Of a DNA stretch of 64,000 nucleotides, positions 1-8,126 are shown in pieces; positions within the stretch are counted from its first letter, which is position 1, and each line of letters begins with the position of its first letter. The stretch comes from Ferrimonas lipolytica. Its GTDB lineage: Bacteria > Pseudomonadota > Gammaproteobacteria > Enterobacterales > Shewanellaceae. The notes under the pieces were generated by a model that saw nothing but the letters and a program-made list of their open reading frames with translations, did no database searches and had not been told where the DNA came from. Both the position numbers and the translations under genes were made by a program. Where the stretch lies: assembly GCF_012295575.1 (NCBI RefSeq), contig NZ_CP051180.1, positions 496,001-560,000 of the forward strand. The letters run 5' to 3'.

Positions 1-15
1 CGCGTAGCTCCACCA
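1..15 (+). tRNA. tRNA-Ala(GGC), 3' end only
   Basis: The first 15 bases match exactly the 3' end (T-stem end, acceptor stem and encoded CCA) of the two complete tRNA-Ala(GGC) genes further along. The gene is cut by the window edge, so the array continues upstream. Confidence 0.85.
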
Positions 16-29
16 AGTTTTTAATAAGA

Positions 30-52
30 GGCCGCTTATTGAGCGGCCTTTT
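30..52 (+). terminator. Terminator-like hairpin inside the tRNA array
   Basis: A 7-bp perfect stem (GGCCGCT/AGCGGCC) with a 5-nt loop is followed by TTTTAT. It lies between the cut tRNA-Ala and a tRNA-Glu that begins only about 10 bp later. There is no room for a promoter between them, so it must act as a partial terminator or processing hairpin unless a promoter overlaps it. Confidence 0.6.
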
Positions 53-61
53 ATATCCGGG

Positions 62-137
62 GTCCCCTTCGTCTAGAGGCCTAGGACACCGCCCTTTCAC
101 GGCGGTAACAGGGGTTCGAATCCCCTAGGGGACGCCA
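62..137 (+). tRNA. tRNA-Glu(TTC) copy 1
   Basis: 76-nt cloverleaf with anticodon TTC in loop CTTTCAC, T-loop GTTCGAATC and encoded CCA. It is followed by a longer variant spacer (about 80 bp) before the next tRNA-Val. Confidence 0.97.
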
Positions 138-218
138 CTTATTTTGTGGCTCATCCAAAATGGATGAACACTGATATTTTTGATATTGCCTAGGCCGGCG
201 GTATCAAATCAAAGAATT

Positions 219-294
219 GGGCGATTAGCTCAGTTGGGAGAGCACCTGCCTTACAAGCAGGGGGTCACTGGTTCAAGCCCAGTATCGCCCACCA
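219..294 (+). tRNA. tRNA-Val(TAC) copy 1
   Basis: 76-nt cloverleaf beginning GGGCGAT, anticodon TAC in loop CTTACAA, encoded CCA. All nine Val copies in the array read the same. Confidence 0.97.
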
Positions 295-336
295 ATTCTT
301 ATACTCTTGTCGTCGGAGTTTAAACGATGGTCCGGG

Positions 337-412
337 GTCCCCTTCGTCTAGAGGCCTAGGACACCGCCCTTTCACGGCGGTAACAGGGGTTCGAATCCCC
401 TAGGGGACGCCA
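337..412 (+). tRNA. tRNA-Glu(TTC) copy 2
   Basis: Same 76-nt sequence as copy 1, with encoded CCA. Confidence 0.97.
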
Positions 413-447
413 CTTTTTCAAATGATGTGTTGTTTAACATGTTGTTT

Positions 448-523
448 GGGCGATTAGCTCAGTTGGGAGAGCACCTGCCTTACAAGCAGGGGGTCACTGG
501 TTCAAGCCCAGTATCGCCCACCA
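448..523 (+). tRNA. tRNA-Val(TAC) copy 2
   Basis: Same 76-nt sequence as Val copy 1. It is followed by the spacer with inverted repeat AGTTCG/CGAACT (532-552) that recurs between several Val-Glu pairs. Confidence 0.97.
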
Positions 524-559
524 TTTTCTTTAGTTCGGAATTAAAACGAACTGTCCGGG

Positions 560-635
560 GTCCCCTTCGTCTAGAGGCCTAGGACACCGCCCTTTCACGG
601 CGGTAACAGGGGTTCGAATCCCCTAGGGGACGCCA
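560..635 (+). tRNA. tRNA-Glu(TTC) copy 3
   Basis: Same 76-nt sequence as copy 1. It opens the first of the two ~792-bp tandem units. Confidence 0.97.
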
Positions 636-670
636 CTTTTTCAAATGATGTGTTGATTAACATATTGTTT

Positions 671-746
671 GGGCGATTAGCTCAGTTGGGAGAGCACCTG
701 CCTTACAAGCAGGGGGTCACTGGTTCAAGCCCAGTATCGCCCACCA
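671..746 (+). tRNA. tRNA-Val(TAC) copy 3
   Basis: Same 76-nt sequence as Val copy 1, encoded CCA. Confidence 0.97.
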
Positions 747-782
747 CTTTCTTTAGTTCGGAATTAAAACGAACTGTCCGGG

Positions 783-858
783 GTCCCCTTCGTCTAGAGG
801 CCTAGGACACCGCCCTTTCACGGCGGTAACAGGGGTTCGAATCCCCTAGGGGACGCCA
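783..858 (+). tRNA. tRNA-Glu(TTC) copy 4
   Basis: Same 76-nt sequence as Glu copy 1; it lies 223 bp after copy 3. Confidence 0.97.
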
Positions 859-893
859 CTTTTTCAAATGATGTGTTGATTAACATATTGTTT

Positions 894-969
894 GGGCGAT
901 TAGCTCAGTTGGGAGAGCACCTGCCTTACAAGCAGGGGGTCACTGGTTCAAGCCCAGTATCGCCCACCA
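894..969 (+). tRNA. tRNA-Val(TAC) copy 4
   Basis: Same 76-nt sequence as Val copy 1; it lies 223 bp after copy 3. Confidence 0.97.
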
Positions 970-1005
970 TTTTCTTTAGTTCGGAATTAAAACGAACTGT
1001 CCGGG

Positions 1006-1081
1006 GTCCCCTTCGTCTAGAGGCCTAGGACACCGCCCTTTCACGGCGGTAACAGGGGTTCGAATCCCCTAGGGGACGCCA
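1006..1081 (+). tRNA. tRNA-Glu(TTC) copy 5
   Basis: Same 76-nt sequence as Glu copy 1, followed by the long spacer type that precedes a Val-Ala pair. Confidence 0.97.
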
Positions 1082-1158
1082 CTTATTTTGTGGCTCATCT
1101 ATTGCAGATGAACACATTGAGTTAAGTCATTAGGCCGACTTGATTCAACCGTAGATTT

Positions 1159-1234
1159 GGGCGATTAGCTCAGTTGGGAGAGCACCTGCCTTACAAGCAG
1201 GGGGTCACTGGTTCAAGCCCAGTATCGCCCACCA
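1159..1234 (+). tRNA. tRNA-Val(TAC) copy 5
   Basis: Same 76-nt sequence as Val copy 1; tRNA-Ala follows after 7 bp. Confidence 0.97.
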
Positions 1235-1241
1235 AATCTAT

Positions 1242-1317
<76 letters not shown>

Positions 1318-1351
1318 ACTCTTTTCATCGGAGTTTAAACGATGGTCCGGG

Positions 1352-1427
1352 GTCCCCTTCGTCTAGAGGCCTAGGACACCGCCCTTTCACGGCGGTAACA
1401 GGGGTTCGAATCCCCTAGGGGACGCCA
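1352..1427 (+). tRNA. tRNA-Glu(TTC) copy 6
   Basis: Same 76-nt sequence as Glu copy 1. It opens the second ~792-bp unit, exactly 792 bp after copy 3. Confidence 0.97.
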
Positions 1428-1463
1428 CTTTTTTCAAATGATGTGTTGATTAACATATTGTTT

Positions 1464-1539
1464 GGGCGATTAGCTCAGTTGGGAGAGCACCTGCCTTACA
1501 AGCAGGGGGTCACTGGTTCAAGCCCAGTATCGCCCACCA
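1464..1539 (+). tRNA. tRNA-Val(TAC) copy 6
   Basis: Same 76-nt sequence as Val copy 1. Confidence 0.97.
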
Positions 1540-1575
1540 TTTTCTTTAGTTCGGAATTAAAACGAACTGTCCGGG

Positions 1576-1651
1576 GTCCCCTTCGTCTAGAGGCCTAGGA
1601 CACCGCCCTTTCACGGCGGTAACAGGGGTTCGAATCCCCTAGGGGACGCCA
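1576..1651 (+). tRNA. tRNA-Glu(TTC) copy 7
   Basis: Same 76-nt sequence as Glu copy 1. Confidence 0.97.
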
Positions 1652-1686
1652 CTTTTTCAAATGATGTGTTGATTAACATATTGTTT

Positions 1687-1762
1687 GGGCGATTAGCTCA
1701 GTTGGGAGAGCACCTGCCTTACAAGCAGGGGGTCACTGGTTCAAGCCCAGTATCGCCCACCA
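1687..1762 (+). tRNA. tRNA-Val(TAC) copy 7
   Basis: Same 76-nt sequence as Val copy 1. Confidence 0.97.
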
Positions 1763-1798
1763 TTTTCTTTAGTTCGGAATTAAAACGAACTGTCCGGG

Positions 1799-1874
1799 GT
1801 CCCCTTCGTCTAGAGGCCTAGGACACCGCCCTTTCACGGCGGTAACAGGGGTTCGAATCCCCTAGGGGACGCCA
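1799..1874 (+). tRNA. tRNA-Glu(TTC) copy 8
   Basis: Same 76-nt sequence as Glu copy 1, with the same long downstream spacer as copy 5, 793 bp later. Confidence 0.97.
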
Positions 1875-1951
1875 CTTATTTTGTGGCTCATCTATTGCAG
1901 ATGAACACATTGAGTTAAGTCATTAGGCCGACTTGATTCAACCGTAGATTT

Positions 1952-2027
1952 GGGCGATTAGCTCAGTTGGGAGAGCACCTGCCTTACAAGCAGGGGGTCA
2001 CTGGTTCAAGCCCAGTATCGCCCACCA
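1952..2027 (+). tRNA. tRNA-Val(TAC) copy 8
   Basis: Same 76-nt sequence as Val copy 1; it precedes the second complete tRNA-Ala. Confidence 0.97.
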
Positions 2028-2034
2028 AATCTAT

Positions 2035-2110
<76 letters not shown>

Positions 2111-2144
2111 ACTCTTTTCATCGGAGTTTAAACGATGGTCCGGG

Positions 2145-2220
2145 GTCCCCTTCGTCTAGAGGCCTAGGACACCGCCCTTTCACGGCGGTAACAGGGGTTC
2201 GAATCCCCTAGGGGACGCCA
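2145..2220 (+). tRNA. tRNA-Glu(TTC) copy 9
   Basis: Same 76-nt sequence as Glu copy 1. It opens a third, incomplete unit. Confidence 0.97.
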
Positions 2221-2255
2221 CTTTTTCAAATGATGTGTTGATTAACATGTTGTTT

Positions 2256-2331
2256 GGGCGATTAGCTCAGTTGGGAGAGCACCTGCCTTACAAGCAGGGG
2301 GTCACTGGTTCAAGCCCAGTATCGCCCACCA
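2256..2331 (+). tRNA. tRNA-Val(TAC) copy 9
   Basis: Same 76-nt sequence as Val copy 1. Confidence 0.97.
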
Positions 2332-2367
2332 CTTTCTTTAGTTCGGAATTAAAACGAACTGTCCGGG

Positions 2368-2443
2368 GTCCCCTTCGTCTAGAGGCCTAGGACACCGCCC
2401 TTTCACGGCGGTAACAGGGGTTCGAATCCCCTAGGGGACGCCA
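2368..2443 (+). tRNA. tRNA-Glu(TTC) copy 10
   Basis: Same 76-nt sequence as Glu copy 1. It is the last gene of the array, followed by about 100 bp and a terminator. Confidence 0.97.
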
Positions 2444-2550
2444 CTTATTTTTAGTGATTTATCCATTATGGATGAGTACTTAGCTTCGTTACCATTGTTG
2501 TTAATAGGTAACGTGCTGGCTTGATACTATGTTATCGACGCTGACACCTA

Positions 2551-2575
2551 AACCACCTTTACTGGTGGTTTTTTT
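2551..2575 (+). terminator. Terminator of the tRNA array
   Basis: Stem AACCACC/GGTGGTT with a 6-nt loop, followed directly by five or more T. It lies about 107 bp after the last tRNA-Glu. Confidence 0.85.
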
Positions 2576-2773
2576 GTGTCTGCTATTTGGCATTGTTTCG
2601 TCGTGGTCGTCTGATACGGCATGGCAATATTTAGTAATATTGCAACTGTTTCGCCAGCTTTAATGCGGTGGAATAATCAAGGCGCTAGTGGTTTTGCTCC
2701 TGTTATATTGGCATGTCCCAGCTGTGCTTTAGATTGAGAAACAGCAGTTAATTGGCCAATAAGCAAAAACAAA

Positions 2774-2983
2774 GGCTGTGTACCCACTAAGTGTTGTTCT
2801 TCTGTCGCATAGGAGCAGTTCAGCGAAGCATTTTTGACAGCGACCTAAGGCAGGCGAGATTCCAAAGGGGGGCGAAGCACCGCTTTGGTTGCCGTCACCA
2901 TCGCGACATACCCCTTAAGAGTACTGCAATCGTTAGAGCCGAAGGATTGATATAAACCTCAACACTTAAACTGTAACACAGCC
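2774..2983 (+). repeat. GGCTGTGT terminal-inverted-repeat element, copy A (internally deleted, 210 bp)
   Basis: It begins GGCTGTGTACCCACTAAG and ends TAACACAGCC. The interior matches the element at 29635 (for example GGAGCAGTTCAGCGAAGC and GCGACCTAAGGCA), with about 75 bp missing near the left end. A 9-bp direct duplication AAAAACAAA flanks it (2765-2773 and 2984-2992). The right-hand copy of the duplication is the T-tract of the tesA terminator read on the minus strand. No credible gene lies inside. Confidence 0.88.
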
Positions 2984-3013
2984 AAAAACAAAGCCACCGT
3001 TATGGTGGCTTTG
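2984..3013 (-). terminator. Terminator of tesA
   Basis: Stem CAAAGCCACC/GGTGGCTTTG with a 5-nt loop. Read on the minus strand it is followed by TTTGTTTTT, which runs straight into repeat copy A. Confidence 0.88.
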
Positions 3014-3033
3014 TTGTATCAGCAATACCAAGA

Positions 3034-3630
3034 CTAACCTGCAACTTGCAGGAACCACTGCTCCATAAAGTCGGCGATCAGCGGTTGAGCTTGTTTATTT
3101 GGGTGAATACCGTCCGCTTGCATCAAATTTGGCTTTGGAGCTATTGGCTCCATGAAAAATGGCACTAGGGTTAATTGATGCTGTTCATTAAGAGTTTGAA
3201 ACACTTGATCGAACTGATCGGTGTAACGGCGACCGTAGTTCGGTGGTAGCATCACTTGTGACAGTAATATTTGGCTGCCGCTGGCGTGTGCCAATTGGAT
3301 TATTTGATCGAGGTTACGCTGTGTGATGGTTGGCGGAAAGCCTCGTAATCCATCGTTACCGCCCAATTCGATAAAGATCCACTGTGGTTGGTGCCGCGTA
3401 AGCAGGCTCGGTAGACGACGTAATGCCCCTCCGCTGGTTTCCCCACTAACGGAGGCATTGATAAGTTCATAGCTATCATTGCGTTGGCGGAGAATATTAA
3501 CCCAGCCATCGGCTTCGTCCATGCCATAGCTGGCACTCAAGCTGTCACCCAAAATAAGAATTGAAACTGGCTTTGCCCAAGCGTTGCCAACGGTTAACGC
3601 TAATAACAGTAGTAATAAGGATTTTCGCAC
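3034..3630 (-). CDS. tesA: TesA-type periplasmic esterase (thioesterase I / lysophospholipase L1)
   Basis: 198-residue SGNH hydrolase that cleaves acyl thioesters and lysophospholipids in the periplasm in known TesA proteins. Residues 1-19 form a signal peptide (RK, then six Leu, cleavage after AWA). The GDSL block is at 28-31 with Ser30 as nucleophile. The block with GGND follows, and the C-terminal DGIHPN carries the Asp/His pair. I chose GTG at 3630 because an AGAGG ribosome site lies 5 bases upstream; the upstream in-frame extension adds an acidic stretch before the signal peptide. It is divergent from ybbA, with start codons 1 bp apart, the same arrangement as in E. coli. Confidence 0.93.
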   Translation of the reverse strand: MRKSLLLLLLALTVGNAWAKPVSILILGDSLSASYGMDEADGWVNILRQRNDSYELINASVSGETSGGALRRLPSLLTRHQPQWIFIELGGNDGLRGFPPTITQRNLDQIIQLAHASGSQILLSQVMLPPNYGRRYTDQFDQVFQTLNEQHQLTLVPFFMEPIAPKPNLMQADGIHPNKQAQPLIADFMEQWFLQVAG

Positions 3631-3631
3631 T

Positions 3632-4315
3632 ATGACCTCTTCGCAATCCGCTCCCGCCATTGTTGTACGGGCTCTGAGTCAAAAGGTATCAACCTTAGAC
3701 GGTACTCTGTCAATCCTTGATGGCGTTAACCTGGAAATTTTACAGGGGCAAAGCGTAGCGATTATTGGATCCTCCGGTGCCGGTAAATCGACATTGCTGT
3801 CGTTATTGGCTGGCTTGGATCGTGCCAGTGAGGGTGAGATCTGGCTAGCTGGAGAGCCGTTACATCAATTAGATGAAGAGCAGCGGGCGGCACTGCGTGG
3901 ACGTAGTGTAGGCTTTATTTTTCAGTCTTTTATGTTAGTTGATAGTCTGACGGCACTAGAAAACGTGATGCTGCCATTGGAGTTAAGCGGTGGCGATGAC
4001 CCCCATAAACAAGCCAGCCAATTACTGGAACGGGTTGGTTTATCGCAGCGGCTCGATCATTTCCCTAATCAGTTATCTGGCGGGGAGCAACAACGGGTAG
4101 CGATTGCCCGAGCCTTTGCCAGCAAACCCCAAATTCTGTTCGCCGATGAGCCAACCGGTAATCTCGATCATCAAAATAGTGAGACGGTGGAGGAGCTACT
4201 GTTTAGCCTCAACCGCGAGCTGGGCACTACCTTGGTATTGGTAACTCACGATCTGGAACTTGCCAAGCGCTGTCAACGACAGGTGCGGATGCACGCTGGC
4301 CAGCTGGAGGAGTGA
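3632..4315 (+). CDS. ybbA: ABC transporter ATP-binding protein YbbA
   Basis: 227-residue ATPase of the LolD/MacB-like group, normally paired with the permease YbbP. Walker [10 protein letters not shown] spans residues 46-54, the signature LSGGEQQR lies near residue 150, and Walker [10 protein letters not shown] follows. I chose ATG at 3632 because TAAGGA lies 10 bases upstream; a start at 3584 would add 16 residues not typical of the family. The stop lies 2 bp before the ybbP ATG, so the two are cotranscribed. The exported substrate of YbbAP is not firmly known; the pairing with tesA suggests a cell-envelope or lipid-related role, which is inference. Confidence 0.92.
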   Translation: MTSSQSAPAIVVRALSQKVSTLDGTLSILDGVNLEILQGQSVAIIGSSGAGKSTLLSLLAGLDRASEGEIWLAGEPLHQLDEEQRAALRGRSVGFIFQSFMLVDSLTALENVMLPLELSGGDDPHKQASQLLERVGLSQRLDHFPNQLSGGEQQRVAIARAFASKPQILFADEPTGNLDHQNSETVEELLFSLNRELGTTLVLVTHDLELAKRCQRQVRMHAGQLEE

Positions 4316-4317
4316 GC

Positions 4318-6789
4318 ATGAATCATCGCACCTTAGCGTGGCGCCTATTTCGACGCGAATTAATGCGCGGACAGCTGCGGCTGATCGTGGCAGCACTGGT
4401 GCTTGCAGTATTGTCGGTTACCAGCTTAGCGTTGGTGAGCGAGCGATTGCAGCAAGGATTATCGAGTGAGGCCAGCAAGTTTCTCGCCGCAGATCGCGTT
4501 CTGCGCAGCCCCAGCAAGATCGATGAAGCGATTATCATCAAGGCAGCCAGCGCCGATCTGCAAGTCGCCCAAGTACTTGAGTTCCAGTCAATGCTGTTTG
4601 TTGGCGAACAGCTGCAATTAGTATCGGTTAAGGCGGTAACAGAAAACTATCCGCTGAAGGGCAGCGTCGAAGCGTTAACCACTTTACCTAGCAAGCTGCC
4701 TCAGCGTGGCGAGGTATGGTTCGATAGCCGCTTGAATCAACTGCTGCAAGGGCAGGGGAGTCTTGCCGAGCTTGGTGATGCCAACTTTGATGTCAGTGCC
4801 AGTTTTGCCCGTTTACCAGATGGTGGCTTTAACGTGTTTGCATCAGCACCGACGGTACTGATGAACCTGAGCGACGTTGAACAAACTGGGGTGATTCAAC
4901 CGGGCAGTCGTCTTACTTGGCAATATCAATTCAGTGGCGGTGAAGCGGAGCTGGAAACCTTTAGCGAGTGGGTCAAACCTCAGTTAACGACCAGTCAGCG
5001 CTGGGTTGATGTAAAGAGCCAAGATTCACCGCTATCCCGAGCGTTAGAACGAGCTGAGCAATTTATGTTGCTGGCGACCTTATTGGGGATCGCTTTGGCT
5101 TGTACCGCTGTTGGTGTTGCTGCTCGTCGTTACTGCCAACGCCATTACGATGCCGTTGCCATGTTCAAGACGCTGGGGGCAAGCCATCGCCAGATCCGTG
5201 AAATTTTTGCGCTGCATCTTGGCTTAACTACCGCGGTAGGCATCGTCATTGGCCTAGTGTTGGGGTATGCCTCAGCATTCTTGATGATGACGCTGCTGCC
5301 GCAAGAGCTCCAACTTGGAGGCTTTACCCCAAGCTTGCGACCACTCTATCTTGGAATCGCTACCGGTGTAATTGCCGCTGCAGGCTTCACCCTTTATCCG
5401 ATGTTGCGGTTACTGTCGGTGCCGCCGATGCGGGTATTACGTAAAGACGTCGGTCCAATTGGTTTAGCTGGTTGGTTGAATGGCCTTGCTGCAGTGCTGG
5501 CCTTGGCGGCGTTAGCGTACATCTACAGCGGTAATTTCACCCTAACTTGGGTGTTGTTGCTTGGTGTTGCAGTGCTAGCGCTGGTTCTCGCGATCCTTGG
5601 CTTTGCCATGCTGTCTTGGGGGCGCCAACTGGGTGTTCGTACCGGTTCATCGTTGCAGCTCGCTCTGGCGGGATTGCGTCGTCGTGCAGGGGACAACATC
5701 GTCCAGTTGGTTGGCTTCAGCGTTGCATTAATGTTGTTGCTGACGGTGTTAGCCCTGCGGCAGGACCTGCTACAAGATTGGCAACAGCAACTGCCTGAGG
5801 GTACTCCGGATCACTTCCTTATCAATATCGCTGATTATCAGCGTGATGAGATGCAGCAGTTTCTGAATGACAATCATGTTAAAGCCACCGATCTGTACCC
5901 AGTGATCCGCGGCCGTTTAGGTTCAATTAATGGTGAAACGGTTCGGCGATCCGTGACTAAAGAGGATGAACCAGAGCAGGCACCGCGAGGCATAGGCCGA
6001 GAGCTTAATCTAACCTTTAGAACGGAGCTGCCACCAAATAACCCGTTGACTGCTGGGCAATGGTTCGCTGCCGATGCGACCGATGAGGTATCGTTGGAAA
6101 GCTCCGTTGCTGATCGGCTAGAGGTGGGCTTAGGGGATAGGTTAAGTTTTGTCATCGATGGTAAAGAGTTCAGCGTTACGGTCACCAGCTTACGTCAAGT
6201 GAACTGGGAAACGATGCAACCGAACTTCTTTATGATCTTTCCTCCGGCGGTTCTTGCAGAGTTTGTGCCTACTTACATCGCCAGCTTTCATCACCCAGTG
6301 GGGCAACCAGAGTTGGTGGGTACCCTAGTGCGACAATTCCCTACGGTATCGGTGATCGATGTCGGCACAATGATCGCTCAGCTACGTCAGGTGGTGAATC
6401 AGGTTTCACTGGCACTGGCGTGGGTAATTGCTGTTGTTGCAGCTGCATCGGCGTTACTGTTGATGGCGCAAACCGAAGCTGGAATGGCGGCAAGACAACA
6501 AGAATTGGCGATTATGAGGACCTTGGGTGCAAGTGGTCGCTTACTTCGCGGGGCGGTAACCTGGGAGTTTGTGTTGTTGGGCGCAGTTGCAGGCGTGCTC
6601 GCAACACTGGTGGCTGAATTGCTGCTGTGGTTAATTAAAACTCAGCTGTTTGAGTTGGTAGTAACGCCGCATTGGTCATGGTGGTGGTCAATTCCACTGG
6701 CCGGTGCGCTGTTTATCGGCACTTTAGGGCGACTGGCCTGCCGCAGGCTGCTAGCAAACAACTGCGCTGTGCTGTTGTCACAGCGCTAA
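4318..6789 (+). CDS. ybbP: ABC transporter permease YbbP (FtsX-like, two permease domains)
   Basis: 823-residue inner-membrane permease (E. coli YbbP about 804). There is an N-terminal TM helix (residues ~17-40), then a large periplasmic region. A first FtsX domain has helices at roughly 250-275, 300-325 and 345-370. A central TM pair follows, then a second periplasmic region, and a C-terminal FtsX domain from about 700 on (MAQTEAGMAARQQELAIMRTLGA is typical, shown here only by its core RQQELAIMRTLGA). ATG at 4318 is preferred to GTG at 4312 because GGAGG lies 8 bases upstream of the ATG. It is the partner of ybbA. Confidence 0.92.
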   Translation: MNHRTLAWRLFRRELMRGQLRLIVAALVLAVLSVTSLALVSERLQQGLSSEASKFLAADRVLRSPSKIDEAIIIKAASADLQVAQVLEFQSMLFVGEQLQLVSVKAVTENYPLKGSVEALTTLPSKLPQRGEVWFDSRLNQLLQGQGSLAELGDANFDVSASFARLPDGGFNVFASAPTVLMNLSDVEQTGVIQPGSRLTWQYQFSGGEAELETFSEWVKPQLTTSQRWVDVKSQDSPLSRALERAEQFMLLATLLGIALACTAVGVAARRYCQRHYDAVAMFKTLGASHRQIREIFALHLGLTTAVGIVIGLVLGYASAFLMMTLLPQELQLGGFTPSLRPLYLGIATGVIAAAGFTLYPMLRLLSVPPMRVLRKDVGPIGLAGWLNGLAAVLALAALAYIYSGNFTLTWVLLLGVAVLALVLAILGFAMLSWGRQLGVRTGSSLQLALAGLRRRAGDNIVQLVGFSVALMLLLTVLALRQDLLQDWQQQLPEGTPDHFLINIADYQRDEMQQFLNDNHVKATDLYPVIRGRLGSINGETVRRSVTKEDEPEQAPRGIGRELNLTFRTELPPNNPLTAGQWFAADATDEVSLESSVADRLEVGLGDRLSFVIDGKEFSVTVTSLRQVNWETMQPNFFMIFPPAVLAEFVPTYIASFHHPVGQPELVGTLVRQFPTVSVIDVGTMIAQLRQVVNQVSLALAWVIAVVAAASALLLMAQTEAGMAARQQELAIMRTLGASGRLLRGAVTWEFVLLGAVAGVLATLVAELLLWLIKTQLFELVVTPHWSWWWSIPLAGALFIGTLGRLACRRLLANNCAVLLSQR

Positions 6790-6811
6790 TGGATCAATAA
6801 AAAGCAAGTGC

Positions 6812-7702
6812 TCACTTCCGGAATAGGTCGCTAAAACACTGTTCTATTGTGGGAAAGCTAAATTGAAAGCCGACGTGCTGTGTTGCCCGTGGTAACACAG
6901 CCTGTCCAGTCAGTAGTAACGTACTCATTTCGCCAAACATTAGCTTCATCGCAGCAGCAGGAATTGGGATAACGCTTGGGCGATGCAGCGCATGGCCTAA
7001 AGCCTGCACAAATTGCTTGTTGCTCACCGGTGTAGGTGCTGTCGCATTGAACAGGCCATCGGCTTCTTTGTTGCCCAATAGATAGATCACCAGATCAATC
7101 ATATCTTGGCGATGGATCCAGCTCATCATCTGGCTGCCGCTGCCTATTTGACCACCTCCGCCCATTTTAAATGGCGGTAACATTTTCGCTAAGGCACCGC
7201 CGTCTGGGTGCATCACCAAGCCAATGCGAACAATGCATAGCCGGGTATGCTGCGCTACTTTGCTGGCAATCGCTTCCCATCGAGTACATACCGACGCCGC
7301 AAAATCGTTGCCGGTTGGCCCACTTTCATCGACAGGGCTTGAATCTCGCGGGCCGTAAACCCCAATTGCTGAGGCGTTAATCCAAGTCGTTGGACGTTGT
7401 TGTGCTGCAAAAAACAGTTTTGTTAGCCTCGTTGTTAGCTGCCAACGACTTGTCTCTATTGCTTGTTTTCGTTGCGGTGTCCAGCGACCGTCACCAATTG
7501 GTTCGCCGGCTAAGTTGATGATGGCGTCAAAGTCAGCCAATGATTCAAGCTGTTCTAAGTTACCAAGATAGTGATGTTGCCCCCCGAGCTTTTGCTTGGC
7601 TTTAACGGGGTCGCGGCTCAACACCGTGAGTTGGTGATCTGCCAGCGCCGATACCAGCGCCGTACCAATGAAACCTGTGGCCCCAGTAAGGAGAATTCGC
7701 AT
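6812..7702 (-). CDS. yfcH: NAD(P)-dependent epimerase-like protein YfcH (TIGR01777 family)
   Basis: 296-residue extended short-chain dehydrogenase/reductase-like protein. The nucleotide-binding motif GATGFIG is at residues 7-13, followed by INLAGEPI, INASAIGVYG and a C-terminal DUF1731-type segment ending in VGFQFSFPTIEQ. The length fits the family. The enzymatic reaction is not established for this family. It lies 10 bp downstream of folX in the same orientation, as in E. coli, and the pair is probably cotranscribed. Confidence 0.9.
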   Translation of the reverse strand: MRILLTGATGFIGTALVSALADHQLTVLSRDPVKAKQKLGGQHHYLGNLEQLESLADFDAIINLAGEPIGDGRWTPQRKQAIETSRWQLTTRLTKLFFAAQQRPTTWINASAIGVYGPRDSSPVDESGPTGNDFAASVCTRWEAIASKVAQHTRLCIVRIGLVMHPDGGALAKMLPPFKMGGGGQIGSGSQMMSWIHRQDMIDLVIYLLGNKEADGLFNATAPTPVSNKQFVQALGHALHRPSVIPIPAAAMKLMFGEMSTLLLTGQAVLPRATQHVGFQFSFPTIEQCFSDLFRK

Positions 7703-7712
7703 GGCTAAGTCC

Positions 7713-8087
7713 TTATTCTAATTCGTTTTTAGTCCAGCTGAGTTGCATCGACACCGAATCGGCAAAACGCAAAGCATGGGGCTTATCGATCTCTACCGTC
7801 GCGGTTTCGACCCACGCATGCTGACAACACAGCGATAAAACGTCTGCGGTGAGCTTTTCGAGTAGACTGAAGCGTTGATGTTCGACGTGGGCGATGATGC
7901 TTTTGCAAATGGTGCGGTAGTTCAATGCATCGTCAATATCTTCACTATTGCGTGCTTTATCAGCGCAGTAGGAGATAGTGGCATTGATGATTACGTCTTG
8001 TTTATTGCGGATTTCATCGTCATTGATGCCGATAAAGGTGCGTAATCGTAAATTTTTAATTCGAATAACCGCTTCATTTTGCTTCAT
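7713..8087 (-). CDS. folX: Dihydroneopterin triphosphate 2'-epimerase
   Basis: 124-residue protein of the FolB/FolX fold. It epimerises dihydroneopterin triphosphate to the monapterin form, the first committed step toward tetrahydromonapterin. The N-terminal [14 protein letters not shown], the central [12 protein letters not shown] and the C-terminal [16 protein letters not shown] match FolX rather than FolB. Start ATG at 8087 has AAGGGA upstream. It is divergent from the AI-2E transporter gene with 38 bp between them and is the first gene of folX-yfcH. Confidence 0.92.
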   Translation of the reverse strand: MKQNEAVIRIKNLRLRTFIGINDDEIRNKQDVIINATISYCADKARNSEDIDDALNYRTICKSIIAHVEHQRFSLLEKLTADVLSLCCQHAWVETATVEIDKPHALRFADSVSMQLSWTKNELE

Positions 8088-8111
8088 AATATCTGCAATT
8101 CCCTTTTAGTT

Positions 8112-8126
8112 ATGGATCCAAAGTAA
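8112..8126 (+). promoter_or_regulatory. Four-codon mini-ORF (MDPK) overlapping the AI-2E transporter start
   Basis: ATG GAT CCA AAG TAA ends in the A of the transporter ATG. The 15-mer GGATCCAAAGTAATG recurs at 9208-9222, where the transporter ends and the methyltransferase begins. This may be a translational-coupling leader or chance; no strong ribosome site precedes the mini-ORF. Confidence 0.35.
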
